From the NCBI GenBank assembly GCA_014529385.2, contig CM043954.1:91539747-91603746 (forward strand): DNA of 64,000 bases. The letters run 5' to 3'. The notes below the pieces were generated by a model that had not been told where the DNA came from, did no database searches, and saw nothing but the letters and a program-made list of their open reading frames with translations. Source of the stretch: Adiantum capillus-veneris. Lineage: Eukaryota > Streptophyta > Polypodiopsida > Polypodiales > Pteridaceae. Shown piece by piece: positions 34,500 to 47,591 of this stretch (positions are counted from its first letter, which is position 1; every line of letters begins with the position of its first letter). The translations under genes and the position numbers were made by a program.

Positions 34500-35610
34500 T
34501 CAAAGAAGCATTCGTTTTGCTATTCGTCCTCTACTTGTGCTTCTGCAACAATTTTTTGTTTTTCTTGGGTCTGTTTCTTTGGGTCTGTTTCTTTAAGCAT
34601 ACTCGAGGTTAGTGGTAGATGAAATTTTTTTAACCGACATCCACTAATCCAGTTGGGCATTTCTTCACCATCCAATGTAGCAAGCCTGACGGCCCCGCTT
34701 GGTGATAAATATTTGATCACAAAGGGTCCCATCCCTCGCTTTTTAAGTTTCTTAGCATGTTTTTTTAAAGTGTAAATCAGGACATAATCACCTGTTTTGA
34801 ATTCTTTTGATCATACATACCTATCAAAAAACTCTTTTTGCCTTTGTTTTTGTGCATAGATGGAAGCAATTGCTTTTAAGCAAAGCTCATCTAGCCTTTA
34901 AAGGTTATCTATTTGTGAAGACATTTCATGGCCTATCCACTCTAATTGTTTGGCTACTCTTAGTGTTGGGATTAGGAATTCCATAGGCAATACAGCATTA
35001 AGGACAAACACCATGTCATACAATGTCATTCCAATCGATGTTTTATAAGCAATTCTATAAGCCCATAGTGTCAAATGTAACTTTTGATCCCAATCGGTTC
35101 TTGATTTTGAAACTAATTTGGTTAAGGATGTACATAGAGTCTTATTTGTAGCCTCTACCTGTCCATTAGCATGTGGGTGATACAGAGCAGACTTTTTATG
35201 AACTACCATGAACTCATCAAGAAGATTCTCAATTGTTTCATTTATAAAATGTGTTCCCCGATCATTGACAATTTCTATAGGCAGACCATATCTAACAAAG
35301 ACATTTTCATATAGAAATTGTTTCGTAGTCCTGGCATCAACTTTTTGTGTATCTTTATCTTTGACCCATTTAGTGAGATAATTGGTGGCTACAATGATGT
35401 ACTAGGCATGTGTTTTGTGAGTGGGGGGTGAAATCCCACAAAGTCTATTCTCCACTTAGAAAAATCTCTAGCTCCCATCATTGGCTGTAAGGGCATCTCA
35501 TCCCGTTTTATTGGCACTTTGGTGTGTTGACAAAAGTCACATCATCTTGTATATTCGTTCGCATCCATATGTAATGTTGGCCATTATATTTTAATGGTGA
35601 GGATAATTTT
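34500..35610 (-). pseudogene. Integrase of element B (Athila-like)
   Basis: Minus strand: a CDFCQ zinc-site half (about 35545), then KWRIDFVGF with the first catalytic Asp (about 35450), VNDRGTHFINETIENLL with the second (about 35270), and HPHANGQVEATNKTL with the catalytic Glu (about 35170). A 103-codon open stretch then runs to 34898. The C-terminal segment MGPFVIKYLSPSGAVRLATLDGEE (34732 down) is the small barrel found after plant gypsy integrases. All three catalytic residues survive, but stops near 35540 and 35400 break the frame. It inserts element DNA into the genome in living relatives. Confidence 0.87.
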
Positions 35611-36389
35611 TGTTGTCTTTTCCCGTGAGAAATGGTCTCTAATTATTTTTTCATGTGCTTGCTCAAGGATTGGAATGTACATGCTTTCCATCCTAAGATG
35701 GTTATCCTTTCCTCGTTTATAAAGCTAGTTTTCAATCAAATAGAAGCACGAGCTTCTATTTCTATTTCCCTCTGCTGTGCTCTGGTGGTATTTTTAGGAA
35801 ATGTTTGCATTTCCAAGAAGTCAACAATGTATTGACTCCATTCTGGTGTAGCTGTTATTGAAACAGTGTCGCATGTTCTAATGGTGGATTTGATCTGCTT
35901 TTAACACAACTAGTTATATAATCATGAACACCAACACACATAGTTGGCCAATGCACTCCCAATTGTCTCAAGCATTGGAAAGTTTTGTGGATGAGCAATG
36001 AAATGTTCAGCCCTCATTATGTGCTTCCAGCAAGTAGGAATCATATTCCTCTGGATTTATGCACACTCGTAGGATACCGTCAGAGCCTAGATGATACAAA
36101 CATCCGCCAATCAACTAAAAGTTCTTAGCTTGCTAAATTTTTTGCAGTTTATGGTCTTGGTCAGTCTTGTTGAATTCTCCACCTTCTGATAGTAGGCTTA
36201 CTATCTCTTGGGACCACTTAGGTACCATTTCTACAGTGAAGAGATATGATCCTAGGAAATCATCATCCACTCCCTCTAGAGCTTCTCCATTTGGCAATTT
36301 AGAAAGGTGATATGCTCAAAGATGCATCTTCCCCTTTTTAACCACTACAATAAAGTCAAACTCAAGCAATACGATGAACCATCTTACGA

Positions 36390-36860
36390 TTCACCATGTA
36401 TTGCATGGTTTGTTGACAAGGCATAAGAGGGTTTGATGATATGTGAAAAACACAAAATTATTTGCGAGAAGATAATGCCAAAATTTCTTAACAACATAAA
36501 TCATTCCAAGCCCCTCTCTTTCGGTGGTGGTGTAGTTCTTTTCAGCACTATTGAGTGGTCGGCTAGTATAGAAGACTAGGAAATCCATAGTTCCGTCTCC
36601 TGGTTGAGCCAAAATACATCCTATAACAAATGCAAACGCATCAATATGAACATTGGAGCAGATACAAGAGCATCTTTTAATCTCTTAAATGATTCCTCAC
36701 ACTCATCTACCCATTCAAAGATCATTATAAGTCTATACAGAGGTTGGGCAATGATTACATACACGTGTATGAACCTCCTATAATAACCACAGTGTCTAAT
36801 AAAACGTTGTACTTGATTTGCGTTGATTGGTGTAGGAATTTCAATAATCACTTATCTCTT
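36390..36860 (-). pseudogene. RNase H region of element B
   Basis: FYTSRPLNSAEKNYTTTEREGLGMIYVVKKFWHYLL (36560-36480) is the hallmark Athila-type RNase H segment, including the catalytic Glu in TTTERE. The following conserved YTDH reads FTYHQ, so one catalytic Asp is lost. The upstream segment 36850-36640 (VQRFIRHCGYYRRFI...FKRLKDAL) is the RT-RNase H connection. 35611-36389 continues with degenerate connection and integrase N-terminal sequence (for example LRVCINPEE near 36055). Confidence 0.85.
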
Positions 36861-36899
36861 ATCCAAATCCATGGATATGCCATTTTTCTGAGATAATAT

Positions 36900-37570
36900 G
36901 TTCCAAGATTCGTCCTTATCTGACCATAAAAGCACACTTTTTGGATTAAGATAGATTTTATACGTCTTGCACTTCTCGAATACTTTTTTGAGGTGTTTTG
37001 TATGCCTCTCTTAGGAGAGAGTGTACTTATAGGTCATCCATATAGATTTCCAACAAGTTCCTCAAGTATTCTTTGAAAGCATGTGCCATCAATCTTTGGA
37101 ATTTTGCAGGTGCATTTGTCAAACCAAATGACATGACTTGATATAAAAATATATCCCATTTTGTGGAAAATGTTTTTTTTATATTGGTCCTCAGCTGCAA
37201 TTGGAAGTTGATTGTAGCTAGAGAATCCATCCAAGAAGGAATGTACACGCTTTCCCGCCACTCATTCAAGGACATGATGTGTGATTGCTAGGGGATAATT
37301 ATCCCTTATCATGGTAGCATAAACTTTATTGAGATTGACACACACTCGTAGTATACCATTCTTTTTGGGTACCACAATGATTGCAGATACCGAGTCGGTG
37401 TGTTCTATCTCATAGATGAAATCTGCTTCCTTTAGCTTATCGATTTCTTACTTGATACGCTTAGCAAAGGTGTCATTGTATGTCTATGGCCTTTGTCTAC
37501 TAGGCTTCACATCAGGTTTTAAAGGGATAGTATGCTGGCATATTGTAGGATCCACTCCCTTGAAGTCCTT
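36900..37570 (-). pseudogene. Reverse transcriptase of element B (Athila/Tat-like)
   Basis: Starts with DMFAWSYKDFKGVDP (about 37585-37540), a signature of the Athila/Tat branch. Next are IPLKPDVKPSRQR, EIDKLKEADFIYEIEHTDSVSAIIVVPKKNGILRVCVNLNKVYA (about 37440-37310), SFLDGFSSYNQ (about 37240), [17 protein letters not shown] (about 37130) and an intact YMDD (about 37040). Stops (for example in RQRP*TYND) and a frameshift near 37250 inactivate it. It would copy the element RNA into DNA in the cytoplasmic particle. Confidence 0.9.
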
Positions 37571-38430
37571 ATAAGACCATGCAAACATGTCCTTATATTA
37601 TCAAAGAAGGATTATGAGCTCCTCTTCATCTTCTTGACTCAGATCGATTGCTATATAGACTAGTTGTGCTTCCTTCCCAAGTCCTGCTAGGTCTATCTTT
37701 CTTGCATCCTCTAGTCTGTCATATGACTCCTTCTTCCATCATTCTCATCTAGGCTGTGTCAATACTATCTTCCAATCTTGAATAGTGAATTTTTTGTAGT
37801 GGAAGGGTACACTCATATAATTGTCACTTTTGTCTTTTTCATCTCTTTCGCTTTTTTATTCAATTGTCCGTACTTCCCTTAGAGTTTTTTTGAGCTCTTG
37901 GTACTTCTTTTTTAGCTTAACTTTGGTCCATTTTGGTTCTCCTATTTGGTTCAGTCTTGTTTTTTTTTTTTGGTTTAGTTTTTGTTTTCAACTTTTGAGT
38001 TTGTTTTCTCATGTCTATAGCTCTGTCTCATGTCCTAGAGTCTCGATCTTGAGAGAATTGGCCTGAAATTTTTTTTTTTATGGAGTCTTCAACCTTTACT
38101 AGGGATAAAAATTCTATTGTGTTCCTCATTTTAGGCATTGGGTTATCTCTTGCTTTGTGTGCCACCTTCTTTTTCTTGCAATGTGCTTGATGTCTAGGTT
38201 TCTGATTTGGGATATCGTAAAACCTCACGTCCGGTATCATTTCCTCTTGCTCATTGGGGTTGTCAGAGCATTCATTATCTGCATCATGGTCTTGTTTAAG
38301 ATTCTCTAGAGAATTGTAGAATAACTCCCCATTCATCTCTTCCTTGTGTTTAATTTTTCTTGGTTGTCCTGAGATTTGTTCACCATCATCATCGTCTTTT
38401 AAATCAACCATGTAGATAGAACCACCATTA
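37571..38430 (-). other. Segment 5' of RT in element B, with a charged reading frame
   Basis: An ORF at 38028-38411 encodes a very acidic start (DLKDDDDGEQ) and a basic, His/Lys-rich middle (HQAHCKKKKVAHKARD). It looks like the linker between Gag and RT. No D-S/T-G protease motif is visible in these 860 bases. The plus strand is T-rich (37820-38070). Element D cuts the sequence at 38431. Confidence 0.5.
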
Positions 38431-39250
38431 TGTTGGGGGTACCATCATAGCATAGCTCCAATGACCAACAAAATTATCAATCCAGAGAGATGAGCTACTG
38501 GATAGGGCATGGAAACACTCACACAAAATTAGTGAGCTAATCATGATAACACGGATGATGACTCTGTGAGGTGAGTTTCTTGGCCTATGGAGGAGCTAAA
38601 CCATAACGATTGTCAATATCCACATCCACTTCCCTTCACCTTCAATCAACCCAACCACACACACTAATGATTGAACACACACATCACTAATCCTATCATA
38701 CAACACACTAATCACAAGCACACACACATAGATCTATCACCACACTCCAATCAAACCTACATGCACATACAAGCAAAAGAGGGCAATCACACAAGGTTAG
38801 ATAAATATTAACTACTAATTAGTCACGATCTAGTTGATCAAAGAATCATTAGCAATCACAAAAAGTATGAGAGAGGCATAGTGAAAAGCATTGATTAGTG
38901 TTAATCAAGTCACATGAGCAAGGAAAATCTCAAGAACTCCATAGCCACACACCTCATGATCTCTCATAAAGAGTGGTCCCAAAAAATGAGCTTGAGAACC
39001 CTAATTTATTTTGCACACTGCCTTATATACCTAGGGTAAAATATGCAATGTCCGAGCACCCAAGGCCTTTAGGGATTCACCACTTACTGAATTTGCGTCG
39101 GCACACTAACTGACTTGTTCTTTATAGGCTCGAACTCCCATTGATCCCGTAACACATGAAAAATATTACAACGGCTTGAATTTACAATATATGGCTATTC
39201 TAGGAAATTTTGAAAAATGTGTAACTCCATTGACTTCGTCTCATTTAACA
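38431..39250 (-). repeat. 3' LTR of element D
   Basis: 820 bases, TGTTGGGGG...CATTTAACA, aligned along its length with the C LTR (for example AATCTATCACCACACTCCAATCAAACCTACATGC). A polypurine tract (minus AGAAGGGGGCAA) follows at 39251-39262. Confidence 0.88.
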
Positions 39251-39262
39251 TTGCCCCCTTCT

Positions 39263-40559
39263 GATTTTAGTGCCCATCCTCGGGCACTGTTGAAAAGTGT
39301 CCGTGGAGGCTATGAAAGGTTTTTGATTGGTTGTTGATGGGCTGATCGTCTTCATTTGCTGTTGAATTTTTTGATGAGGTTTAGTTTACTGCAGCGTCGT
39401 GATTGGTTCGAATATATCTAATGTGAGAGGTGATGTTGCATTTTAACCGTTGTAATAGCATAATGATGAGCTGTTGTTTATTTATGAAAAGCATGTACAA
39501 GGGACGTAGAATGATGAGGTTCTAAATTAGGGTCTAATACTTGGATGACCAAAGGGAAAAAACCCAGTGGGAAAAAAGTACCTTTGGAATATGCGCATTA
39601 TTGGAGTACTTATTAGCATGGGAAATATTAAAAAAGTACTCAAGGGATTATTTGGTGATAGATATGGAAAAAGAAAGGTAGCAAATATGAGAGGATAGCA
39701 CGATTGGAACATTGGTTTTCCTGTTCTAGTCCACTCAAGGTGCATAGGTGGAAGCAAAAAAGAGTGTCTAATGCATATTGTCCAATGGTGGGACTTCCTA
39801 TATATGCATACACAAAAATACATGGAAAACAATATGATGTGCAAGAAAGATTTTGAGGGGTTCTTCAAAACGATGGTGTAGCTATAAATCATATGACATG
39901 GCTTTGCAAGCTGGCACCCCTTTAAGAATGGTTTGCGTTGTCGAGGATATGTGCTCTCATCTTACTTTGCACTATGTGTGAGTGTTGGACTCTACGACAC
40001 TCCACCAATTATAAATTAAATATACTTCGACTCTTATGTTCATTTCATCTAGCATGAGCGACACAACTTAGATATGCTCAACTCTTCCAACTTGAGCGTA
40101 AGCCTAATAACTATGACTCTTAGAACAAAGTCTATTACAACTTGAAGCTTTGGGCCTAATGCTTTGCTCATTTATGGCTCAGCAGCCCCCGACTCTGACT
40201 ATGACAAAGAGTGTTTTTGGCACCCTGGCGACTTGACTTTTCACATTCTTGTGCTTACTACAAACATTTCTTTAGATAAAAGCAAGCTTGAATCCTCAAA
40301 AAGAGGATTAGTGAAGGAGCAAGTTGGCATTGAAGGTTTCTACTTCCATATATGTTTTATTATATTTGAATCTGCATTTGCGTTGGTTGGGTTGTCCTTT
40401 CTTGACTGTGACGACTCCATTATCTGTTTGATTCTTCAATTGGGCGTGTTGTAATAAGTCTTTGATGTTGTTGTAGGACTTTGTTGACTGTCGGCATTTG
40501 GCTTTTGACTAGGAGCATTAGAAGACTTAGGAATCAAAATCGACTTTTGTACCTTTGTG
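39263..40559 (-). other. 3' region of element D with the conserved hydrophobic frame
   Basis: The frame 39527-39892 (minus) matches 11168-11422 of element C over about 58 residues, with mainly conservative changes (SCYPLIFATFL, NNPLSTFLIFPMLISTPIM, PTGFFPF). It is longer in D because no stop occurs upstream. It could be a membrane-segment protein in the env position or a chance open frame in slowly changing DNA. Confidence 0.4.
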
Positions 40560-43500
40560 GACATTGCTTAGCTCTAGTTCTTATTGAGTTCTTGATATCT
40601 TCATGCAGATCTGGTGTAGTTGCAGTTGGCTTGTGGTTGACTAGTAGCAAAATTTTTGTATAGCCTGTGTAGAATCCTTGTCCAAGAGAAAGATTTTTTA
40701 AGATCCATCTTTGTTCTATATCCTCTTGTGTGTTGTGGTAGACTTTAGCATCTTTTGATGTTGTTTTGTTGTATACCTACTGCTTAGATATGCTAGGATA
40801 TTGTTGAGGTTGATACCTTGTGGGCCTTCTTTCTTGAGAGGGACTTGATGTTACTTCATATGCCCTTACCTGAGGTTTTGGTTCCCATATATGTATGTTA
40901 TCTTCATAGTACTCTTGTTCTTTAAAGCTCCACTACGATGCTATCCATCCCATGTGCTTGTCTTTCTGTGTTGATTTCTCGTCCTTAATCCAAACTGAAT
41001 CATTGAATTTGACTAAACTGCTCGAGTAAGCTGCTCGAAACAAACACTTGCTTGACTATCTTTTGATTTCTTGAGTACTTTGACTGAAATATCTTTCATT
41101 TGTTGGGTGTATCCTTAAATGTTTCAATTGGGTTAGCAATTGACTTGAAGTTTTAAAAGCATGACTTGCTTGAGAAGCTAATCCATGGGGGTTCTTTGAT
41201 GTAGAGGCATATGCTGTCACACCTTTTTGCTAGTTGTGGAAGTTCCACTTTAGCTTTACCTTTTTCTGTAAGATTTTTCTTTGGTTCTTGTGACTTTTGC
41301 AACTCTAAATCTAGCATTAACAGTACGTGTAAATGTTGTTGGCTACCACTTGAAAAAGAGAGTATTAGCATTGTATCTTCTTTGTAGGCCTTGTGTTTGT
41401 CTAACCAATGATGTCCAAGGATGACATCTGCATGCATGTATTTTGAAGGCTTTACTCAAAACTTTACCTAATCTTTGATCTTGGATGCTAAGGGTAGCAA
41501 CCATTTCTTTTTGACTTGTACGCATAGCATTGTTATCGTGTCATGTTTGCATGGAGTGATCTTGAGTATTCTTTGGATGCTATCTACAACAATATTGCAC
41601 TTTAATTGTTTATCCAATAGAGCATTGCATCTGACACTTCCTTCTTTTGTACTGCTGAGAACTACAACTATTCTCATTGGAGATTCTATTGAAGATTTAT
41701 GTCTTGCTTTTGTCACGGTCTCACCTTGATCTAAATGTCTCTATGGAAGGTGGCTTGAGACTCTGTTTTCAAATCTTGTTCTTCTTAACATCTGGCTTTG
41801 GTGGCATTCTCTGCTCAATAGCTCTCGTGGTTGCTCTTTGTATTGTTTGATCTGTAGTTGAAATTTCTTGATTTTATTTAAGCTCTTTTGAAGTTCCATT
41901 TGATGGAGATGAATCATCTCCAATAAGATTTACTTTGGTATCAATCTCCATTCTAACTATGCTTGAGGACTTTGTGCAGTCTCCTACAGGTGACCATTGT
42001 TGGTCTTCATTCTTGGTTGTCTCTGAAGACTGCATCTTGTTGCATTCTGTATCTCTAAAAACTTCTGAGATAGTGGCTTTCCCAATATGAGGCCATCAGG
42101 TACATCTTTTATTGTGATCACATGGAATTGGGTTGTAATGTTCTGTAAACTTACTTAAATGGTGGTGGAGATGATTCCCCAACATTCGTCTCATTTGTTT
42201 CCAAATATGACAATGAATTTAGGAGCATCTTCTAGTTGTGGTTGGCCACATTTTTTCCAAGTGCGAAAAGACATGAGGTTCTTGTCTAGCTGAAAATCTA
42301 GCTTTACCTCACTTGACAACTTTTCTTCATGTTCACTACTAATGTTGCACTTGATCGTCTTCGGATTTCTTTTTGTATTGATTGATTCTGTTGTGGCAGT
42401 GTCCTTGGGTTGAGTTTTTTCTATATTGGCTTTGTGTTGATCACCTACTTTCATTGATGTTGGTTTGTTTTGCTATAATATTGCATTTTTTGTTTGCAAC
42501 TGATGAGTATTATCTGCCCACATCTGAGTAACCTTTGATCTTAGAAGATCCATTGTACTTTTTGGCAGAATCTATCTCATTGGAGGAGACTTTGGTGGTG
42601 ACCTTTGTGTGTCCTTTTGGACTTTAGATTTCATTGATTTTGACTTTTTTGTCACGTGTTCTGGTAGCTTGAGGCTTTGCATCATCTTTGGATAGTCTTT
42701 GACTTCAATCCTATCATTAATAGGGGTTTGTACAAGGTCATGAACTTCCTGGTATTCATTACCATTTTCATATAGATATGCATATGTGAGCTTGGCCACA
42801 TGTAAGTATTTGAACACTATGAGATCTTTTGTCTCTAATGATCTTCATAGAGGCATTTATCTGTAGACTCTGATGGAATCTGGGTCAATTTAAAACTTCC
42901 AACAACCATACGATCTTTCAATGGTTTCTGCTTTGAAGGGGTCTGCTGGCTAGAGACTCTAGGTGTTTTAATTGTCATTGCGATTCTCGGTACTAGAGCC
43001 GAGCTTGATAAATTTACAACTCCCCTCTTCTTAGGGTGATCAGTATAGCCTGCTTCATTAAGAGAGTTCAAAACTATTTAACTCTGGTTTAGTCTCACCT
43101 TTTGAGATTTTGAAAGCATACTTTGGGTAGCACTGTTGATTTTTGCATCAGCAAACCTTCTACATAGTTTCCTATGTATCGCCGTGAAACATGACAAACT
43201 ATTCCCCAAGTCAAGTTGTAGAGAGCATTATCTTTGCCGTGATATTGTCTATCGCATGGGTCTCCTATGATATGAGTTTATGTGGTTTCAAGACCCAAGG
43301 TATCATAGATGCTAGACTCTTGTCTATATCTATGAGTATTTTGGTCAAAGTATATGCTCGTTTGGTCACAACATCGAAGCTTGATTATTGATGGAGGAGA
43401 TTTTGGCTCTGAATAGATTTTTGGGTTCACTTGGGTAATATCCTTTAGCTTTAGAGAGGATGGGATATAATAGTTTCTATCTTCTGAAATGAGCCATCCT

Positions 43501-44622
43501 TTTTTATCTATCATTGGACACACTTCTATGAGCTGGGATGTGGGTCGTTCAAACAATGGTTGATCCTTTTTGTACAATTGCCCTTTTTGGTCTACATAGT
43601 GTGAATATGCATTATGGGTGCCATACAAAGCTAACAACATCATGTTTGATGTGTCCCTTAGACTCGTGAATGATTGCACACTTGTGGTAGTGGATGCAGA
43701 ATCATTTGCAAACCTAACAGTCTTTTCAACATTTGGTGATATCTGGACACCTTGACCAAATTCACGCAGGAGTTTCTTGTTCAAAGAAACAATTTTAAGC
43801 TTTTCACGTGCTTGTGCATCTTTATGAATGATTTTGAACTTGTAGTGCTTTTACTTGTGCTTCTGATGGTAATGCAAAATCATCTGATTGCATTAAAAGT
43901 GATGAGTTAGATACACTTACATCAAGAGTCGCATTTTCAATCTGCTATGTACCTTGGTTGGCATTTGATGTGTCCTTGTTGTCTAGATTTCTTGGACATT
44001 ATTTAGAAAAACATCCACCTTTTCTTCCACACTCTGAGCAATACGCCATGATTGGTGGTATTTCAACTGGCTCTGTCATGTCAAGCTCTTGCAGAGGAGC
44101 TTTTGTGTCTGTGCTTGCCAAGTTGTCGGCATCTTCTTTCAGAACACTAAGCATCAAGCTGTAGAGTGATCCATCTTGACCTTTATACTGTCTTTGACCT
44201 AGTTCTCCAATTAGACTGGCTTATATTGGTTGATCTGTTGGATCTTCCATTTTTGGTACTTGACTATAGATATGACCACTATAATCCATGTACAACAATC
44301 ATGATTGCATATACACTAAATGGATGCTTTGTGGGCTTGTGCAGGTTTCTAGATAACCACTTGGATCCATCTTTTGCACTTCTATCTGCACCTTGTCTTT
44401 GAGCTTGCAATACCTAGCTCCACTGAAGTCTGCGAACATTTGGGAGTTCTCTGAATCTGGCTTCACTCTGATCGGTAGGATTGTGGCTCTTCTGTTGCTT
44501 TTGCTACTCATAAGATACCTATGGTCTTTTGAATCTACATATAAGACTTTATCTCCATTGTAGCCATATAGATGTAAAATCTTCTCTATTGCACTTGAAT
44601 TCTCGGCTCGACTTGAGTCCAT
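40560..44622 (-). pseudogene. Unknown large gene of element D, homologue of the gene at 12248-16057
   Basis: Starts at the ATG at 44622 (MDSSRAENSS). It carries the same YxDxxGxxY repeats (YVDSKDHRY, FADFSGARY, YMDYSGHIY, YFDQNTHRY), the RQYKGQDGSLYSL motif and a zinc-knuckle remnant CSECGRKGGC with the His replaced by Cys. A part missing from element C, 41340-41716, is retropepsin-like: NALLDKQLKCNIV at the place of the D-S/T-G site (only the Asp kept) and ADVILGHHWLDKH at the place of the I-L-G motif. An earlier segment ends GLILGKPL (about 42090). Several frameshifts and stops; two TAG stops coincide with those of C. Confidence 0.68.
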
Positions 44623-47573
44623 GTTGGTTCAATCTACGAAAACTGTCTCCTAACAGATCCTAGTATTGATTAGCCAAATGTTTCCTGCTCGGGTTTGATA
44701 AGACTGCTTTAGTCAAAGTTTTGGCAGTTGACTGCTCATAGACTCACAAGAGTTGATTAACTCTAGCTCGAAGGTGTCAGAATTGATTGCAACCTTTTGA
44801 AACGATCAAAATATGTGCTCTCAATAGCCTAATCTGCAATCCACCATGATTGGTGCCCCTATTCGTCATACTGGAATATAATTTGTTGTGCAATTACTTG
44901 CACTAGCCAATTCTGGTCGGTATGATCAATTCTAGCTCCTTGACTGAATCGAGACAACTCTTTTGAAAATTAGCTAGAATAATGATATTTTTGGCCCAAA
45001 AAATTTAGTCCCATGTCCTAAGGATTTTCCCTGATTATGGGTCCAAAATTTAGACTCTAGTGAGACTTCGACTCAAATTTTGCCAAATTTTGTCCCAAAT
45101 CTGATAATCTCAACCCCAATTTAAAATTTTAGTGCGTGAAACTATCCTAATGGATTGATTTTACACAGAATTTCAATTTCGAAGTTAGTTTTGTGTGGAT
45201 GTATCCTAGTCGGTCAGCTTTTGATGCAACCTTGATTTCTCAATTTTTGTGGTTTTGTTTTCACTCGTGTTCAACAAATTTTTGAATTTTTCCCCCGCCC
45301 ACGGCTCGATTCAACTGTTTTTGCACTTCTCAATTTTTTCTTGGTGATTTTTTGCTATTTTTGGCTTTTCCGCGGTTTGCTCGGCCCGTTTCTTTCACTC
45401 TTGCGATGCGTTAATTCTTTTTAGCAATGTGCTCTTTTACTTTTTTGCCACTTTCGATGACTTTCCCCTTACTTCTATTAGTTTTTTGTAAATTTTTGGA
45501 ATTTTTTGGGATTTTTATTATTTTTTTGGAAAAGTTTTGATTTTTAAGGCATTTTTTGTGAATTTTGCTTTTTTGGATTTTTTTTGGAAGATTTGATGTT
45601 TTTTTAATTTTTTGTGATTTATTTGATGAATTTATGACTTTTTATGGATTTTTTGGTGAAATTTTTAAACTTTTTATGATTTTTAGATGAATTTTCTTTT
45701 TTTTGTGATTTTTAAAACATTTCTTCTTCTATTTTGTGAATTTTTGTGTGACTTGTTTTGTTTTGTATGAACTTTAAGACCCTCTTTTTTGTTTTTTTTA
45801 AAATGGATTTTTTGGCTTTTTTTTATTGTTTTTGTGATTTTGTGATTTTTAATAAGAGACTAAAGATAATAAAGTATTAATTTAGAAAAATAAAAATAAA
45901 AAATTAACTTAAAATAAAACAATTATACAAATCTTGACTTACCTCTGTGGCGGCGGGGCCGCATGGAATCAACAGGTGACGAAGCGACAAAGGCAACGAT
46001 TGGAGCTGCAACGCGCCGCGCGCGAAACAAAGGAAGGGAGACTTGACCGGCGGAGGGACAGTGTTGATTGTGGGCAAGGGCCGACTAAAGGACAAGGAGA
46101 GAGCAAGAGTGTGTGTCTGTGTGGTGGGTTGGTCGCCAGGTGGCGGGGAGAGGGAGAGTGTACGGCGTGTTGCAGAAGAAGAAGAGTATTTTAAAGTCGT
46201 AGGAAACTATCCTAAGAGACCTTAAAGATCTATCTGATGAGGAGAGTTGAGAGAGTTAAGAGCCCTTGGTGGCTTCGAGAGTATCAACAACAAAGGAGAG
46301 AGAAGAAAAGACAAGCGAACATCTGAGCAAGTGGGAGAGAGGAAATAAGAGAGAGAAAGAGAGGGAGAGGTTTTATTATACGCCTAAAAAAGACAAAATT
46401 CAAAATGATCATAGGACGTGGTTCTCACCAGAACTAGCCATCAGAGTCGAATTTTTGCATCAAACTCAAAACATGACGACGATCAAAATTTATCAGAGCA
46501 TACACCCAAGCTCCTGATGAACCGGCCGACACTTGTGTCGAAGTAAAATTTTCAGCTTTTAATTTTCAAATGCTCGAAAATGCCAATTTTACTTTGAAAA
46601 TTAGCCGAAAACGTCAAAATTTACCCAAAAATCCAAACCATTAGACAAAATCCAAAAAATACTAAAAATCTCAAAAGATCATTGGAAATCACAATCAAAC
46701 ACTTTCAACTCGCAAAAGCATATCAAAACTAGCAGATTTTATCAAAAACGTGATTTATGACAAAATCAACAACCTGGTCCCCGAAAATAACGAATTGCTC
46801 AATATTGACCAAGTAGGGTACAACTGCGCTCAAAATTATGCCATAAACATGCACACAAAATAGCTTGTCAAGATCACAAGGTTTCAATTTTTACGGAATT
46901 AAGAAAAAATTAATGCAAAAATAAGCAAAAACTACCAAAAAATACCCACTTTTAAAAAAAAAACTCTCCACATATAGGGGATTAGTGTAGCCAAATTAGA
47001 TCACAATAATCACATCGATTTAACTGCCAAATAATTTTATTAATAAGATCGAAACCAGGCAATTCAAATCGGCAAAATTAGGTAAAAAATTGACGCATTT
47101 GTAGCGTGTAAATCCCTATTTTGAGCAAAAAAAATGCAGCAATTAACCATTACACTAATCAATTATGCAATCAAACATTGAATTAATCATGCACATTAAG
47201 GGCACACACACACACTAATATTGGTAGTTTTTACCAATTTTTATGTGCGCACACAAAAGGGTTAATCTTGTCAACATTGTAATTTGAATTCATAAATCTC
47301 TAGTTCGGCATGACCACAACACAAATCAATCATCACAATTAAAAAATCATTAAGCACACATTGATTTTTAGGTGCACGATTAAGGGAAAAATAGTGCACA
47401 CACGCCTAAACTTATGCATACATACACTCAATTAGAATGCACACACACTTGATTTTAGTGAAAAAATGAACACATTGCTTCATGCACACACATCCAAAAT
47501 TCACAAAACCATAAACACACAAGTGAAATTAGTGCGGAAACACATCTTATTATGCCATAATTACAGTAGCGTA
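44623..47573 (-). other. Leader of element D
   Basis: Non-coding. A T-rich block on the plus strand (45280-45860) is followed by a GC-richer insert (45940-46220) and an A-rich block (46520-47060), then CACACA-rich sequence to the primer site. This repeats the arrangement of element C but without the long GA and GT microsatellites. Confidence 0.65.
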
Positions 47574-47591
47574 GGCCCTCATGGCGCCAAA
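47574..47591 (-). other. Primer binding site of element D
   Basis: The minus strand reads TTTGGCGCCATGAGGGCC against the LTR. The TGGCGCCAT core is as in element C, and the distal part has drifted. Confidence 0.8.

Larger units (their letters stand above)
25402..38430 (-). mobile_element. Element B: large Athila-like Ty3/gypsy element (extent inferred), interrupted by element D
   Basis: A 3' LTR with adjoining polypurine tract at the left end sets it on the minus strand. Moving right, and so backwards along the element: an extra gene region (26280-29838), a palindrome tandem array (29971-31684), a non-coding stretch, a retropepsin, integrase, RNase H and RT. No LTR boundary or primer site is visible between 26225 and 38430, which is why I treat it as one element. 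If so, it is over 13 kb without its 5' end. It is cut at 38431 by element D, and its 5' LTR is not identified. Confidence 0.55.
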
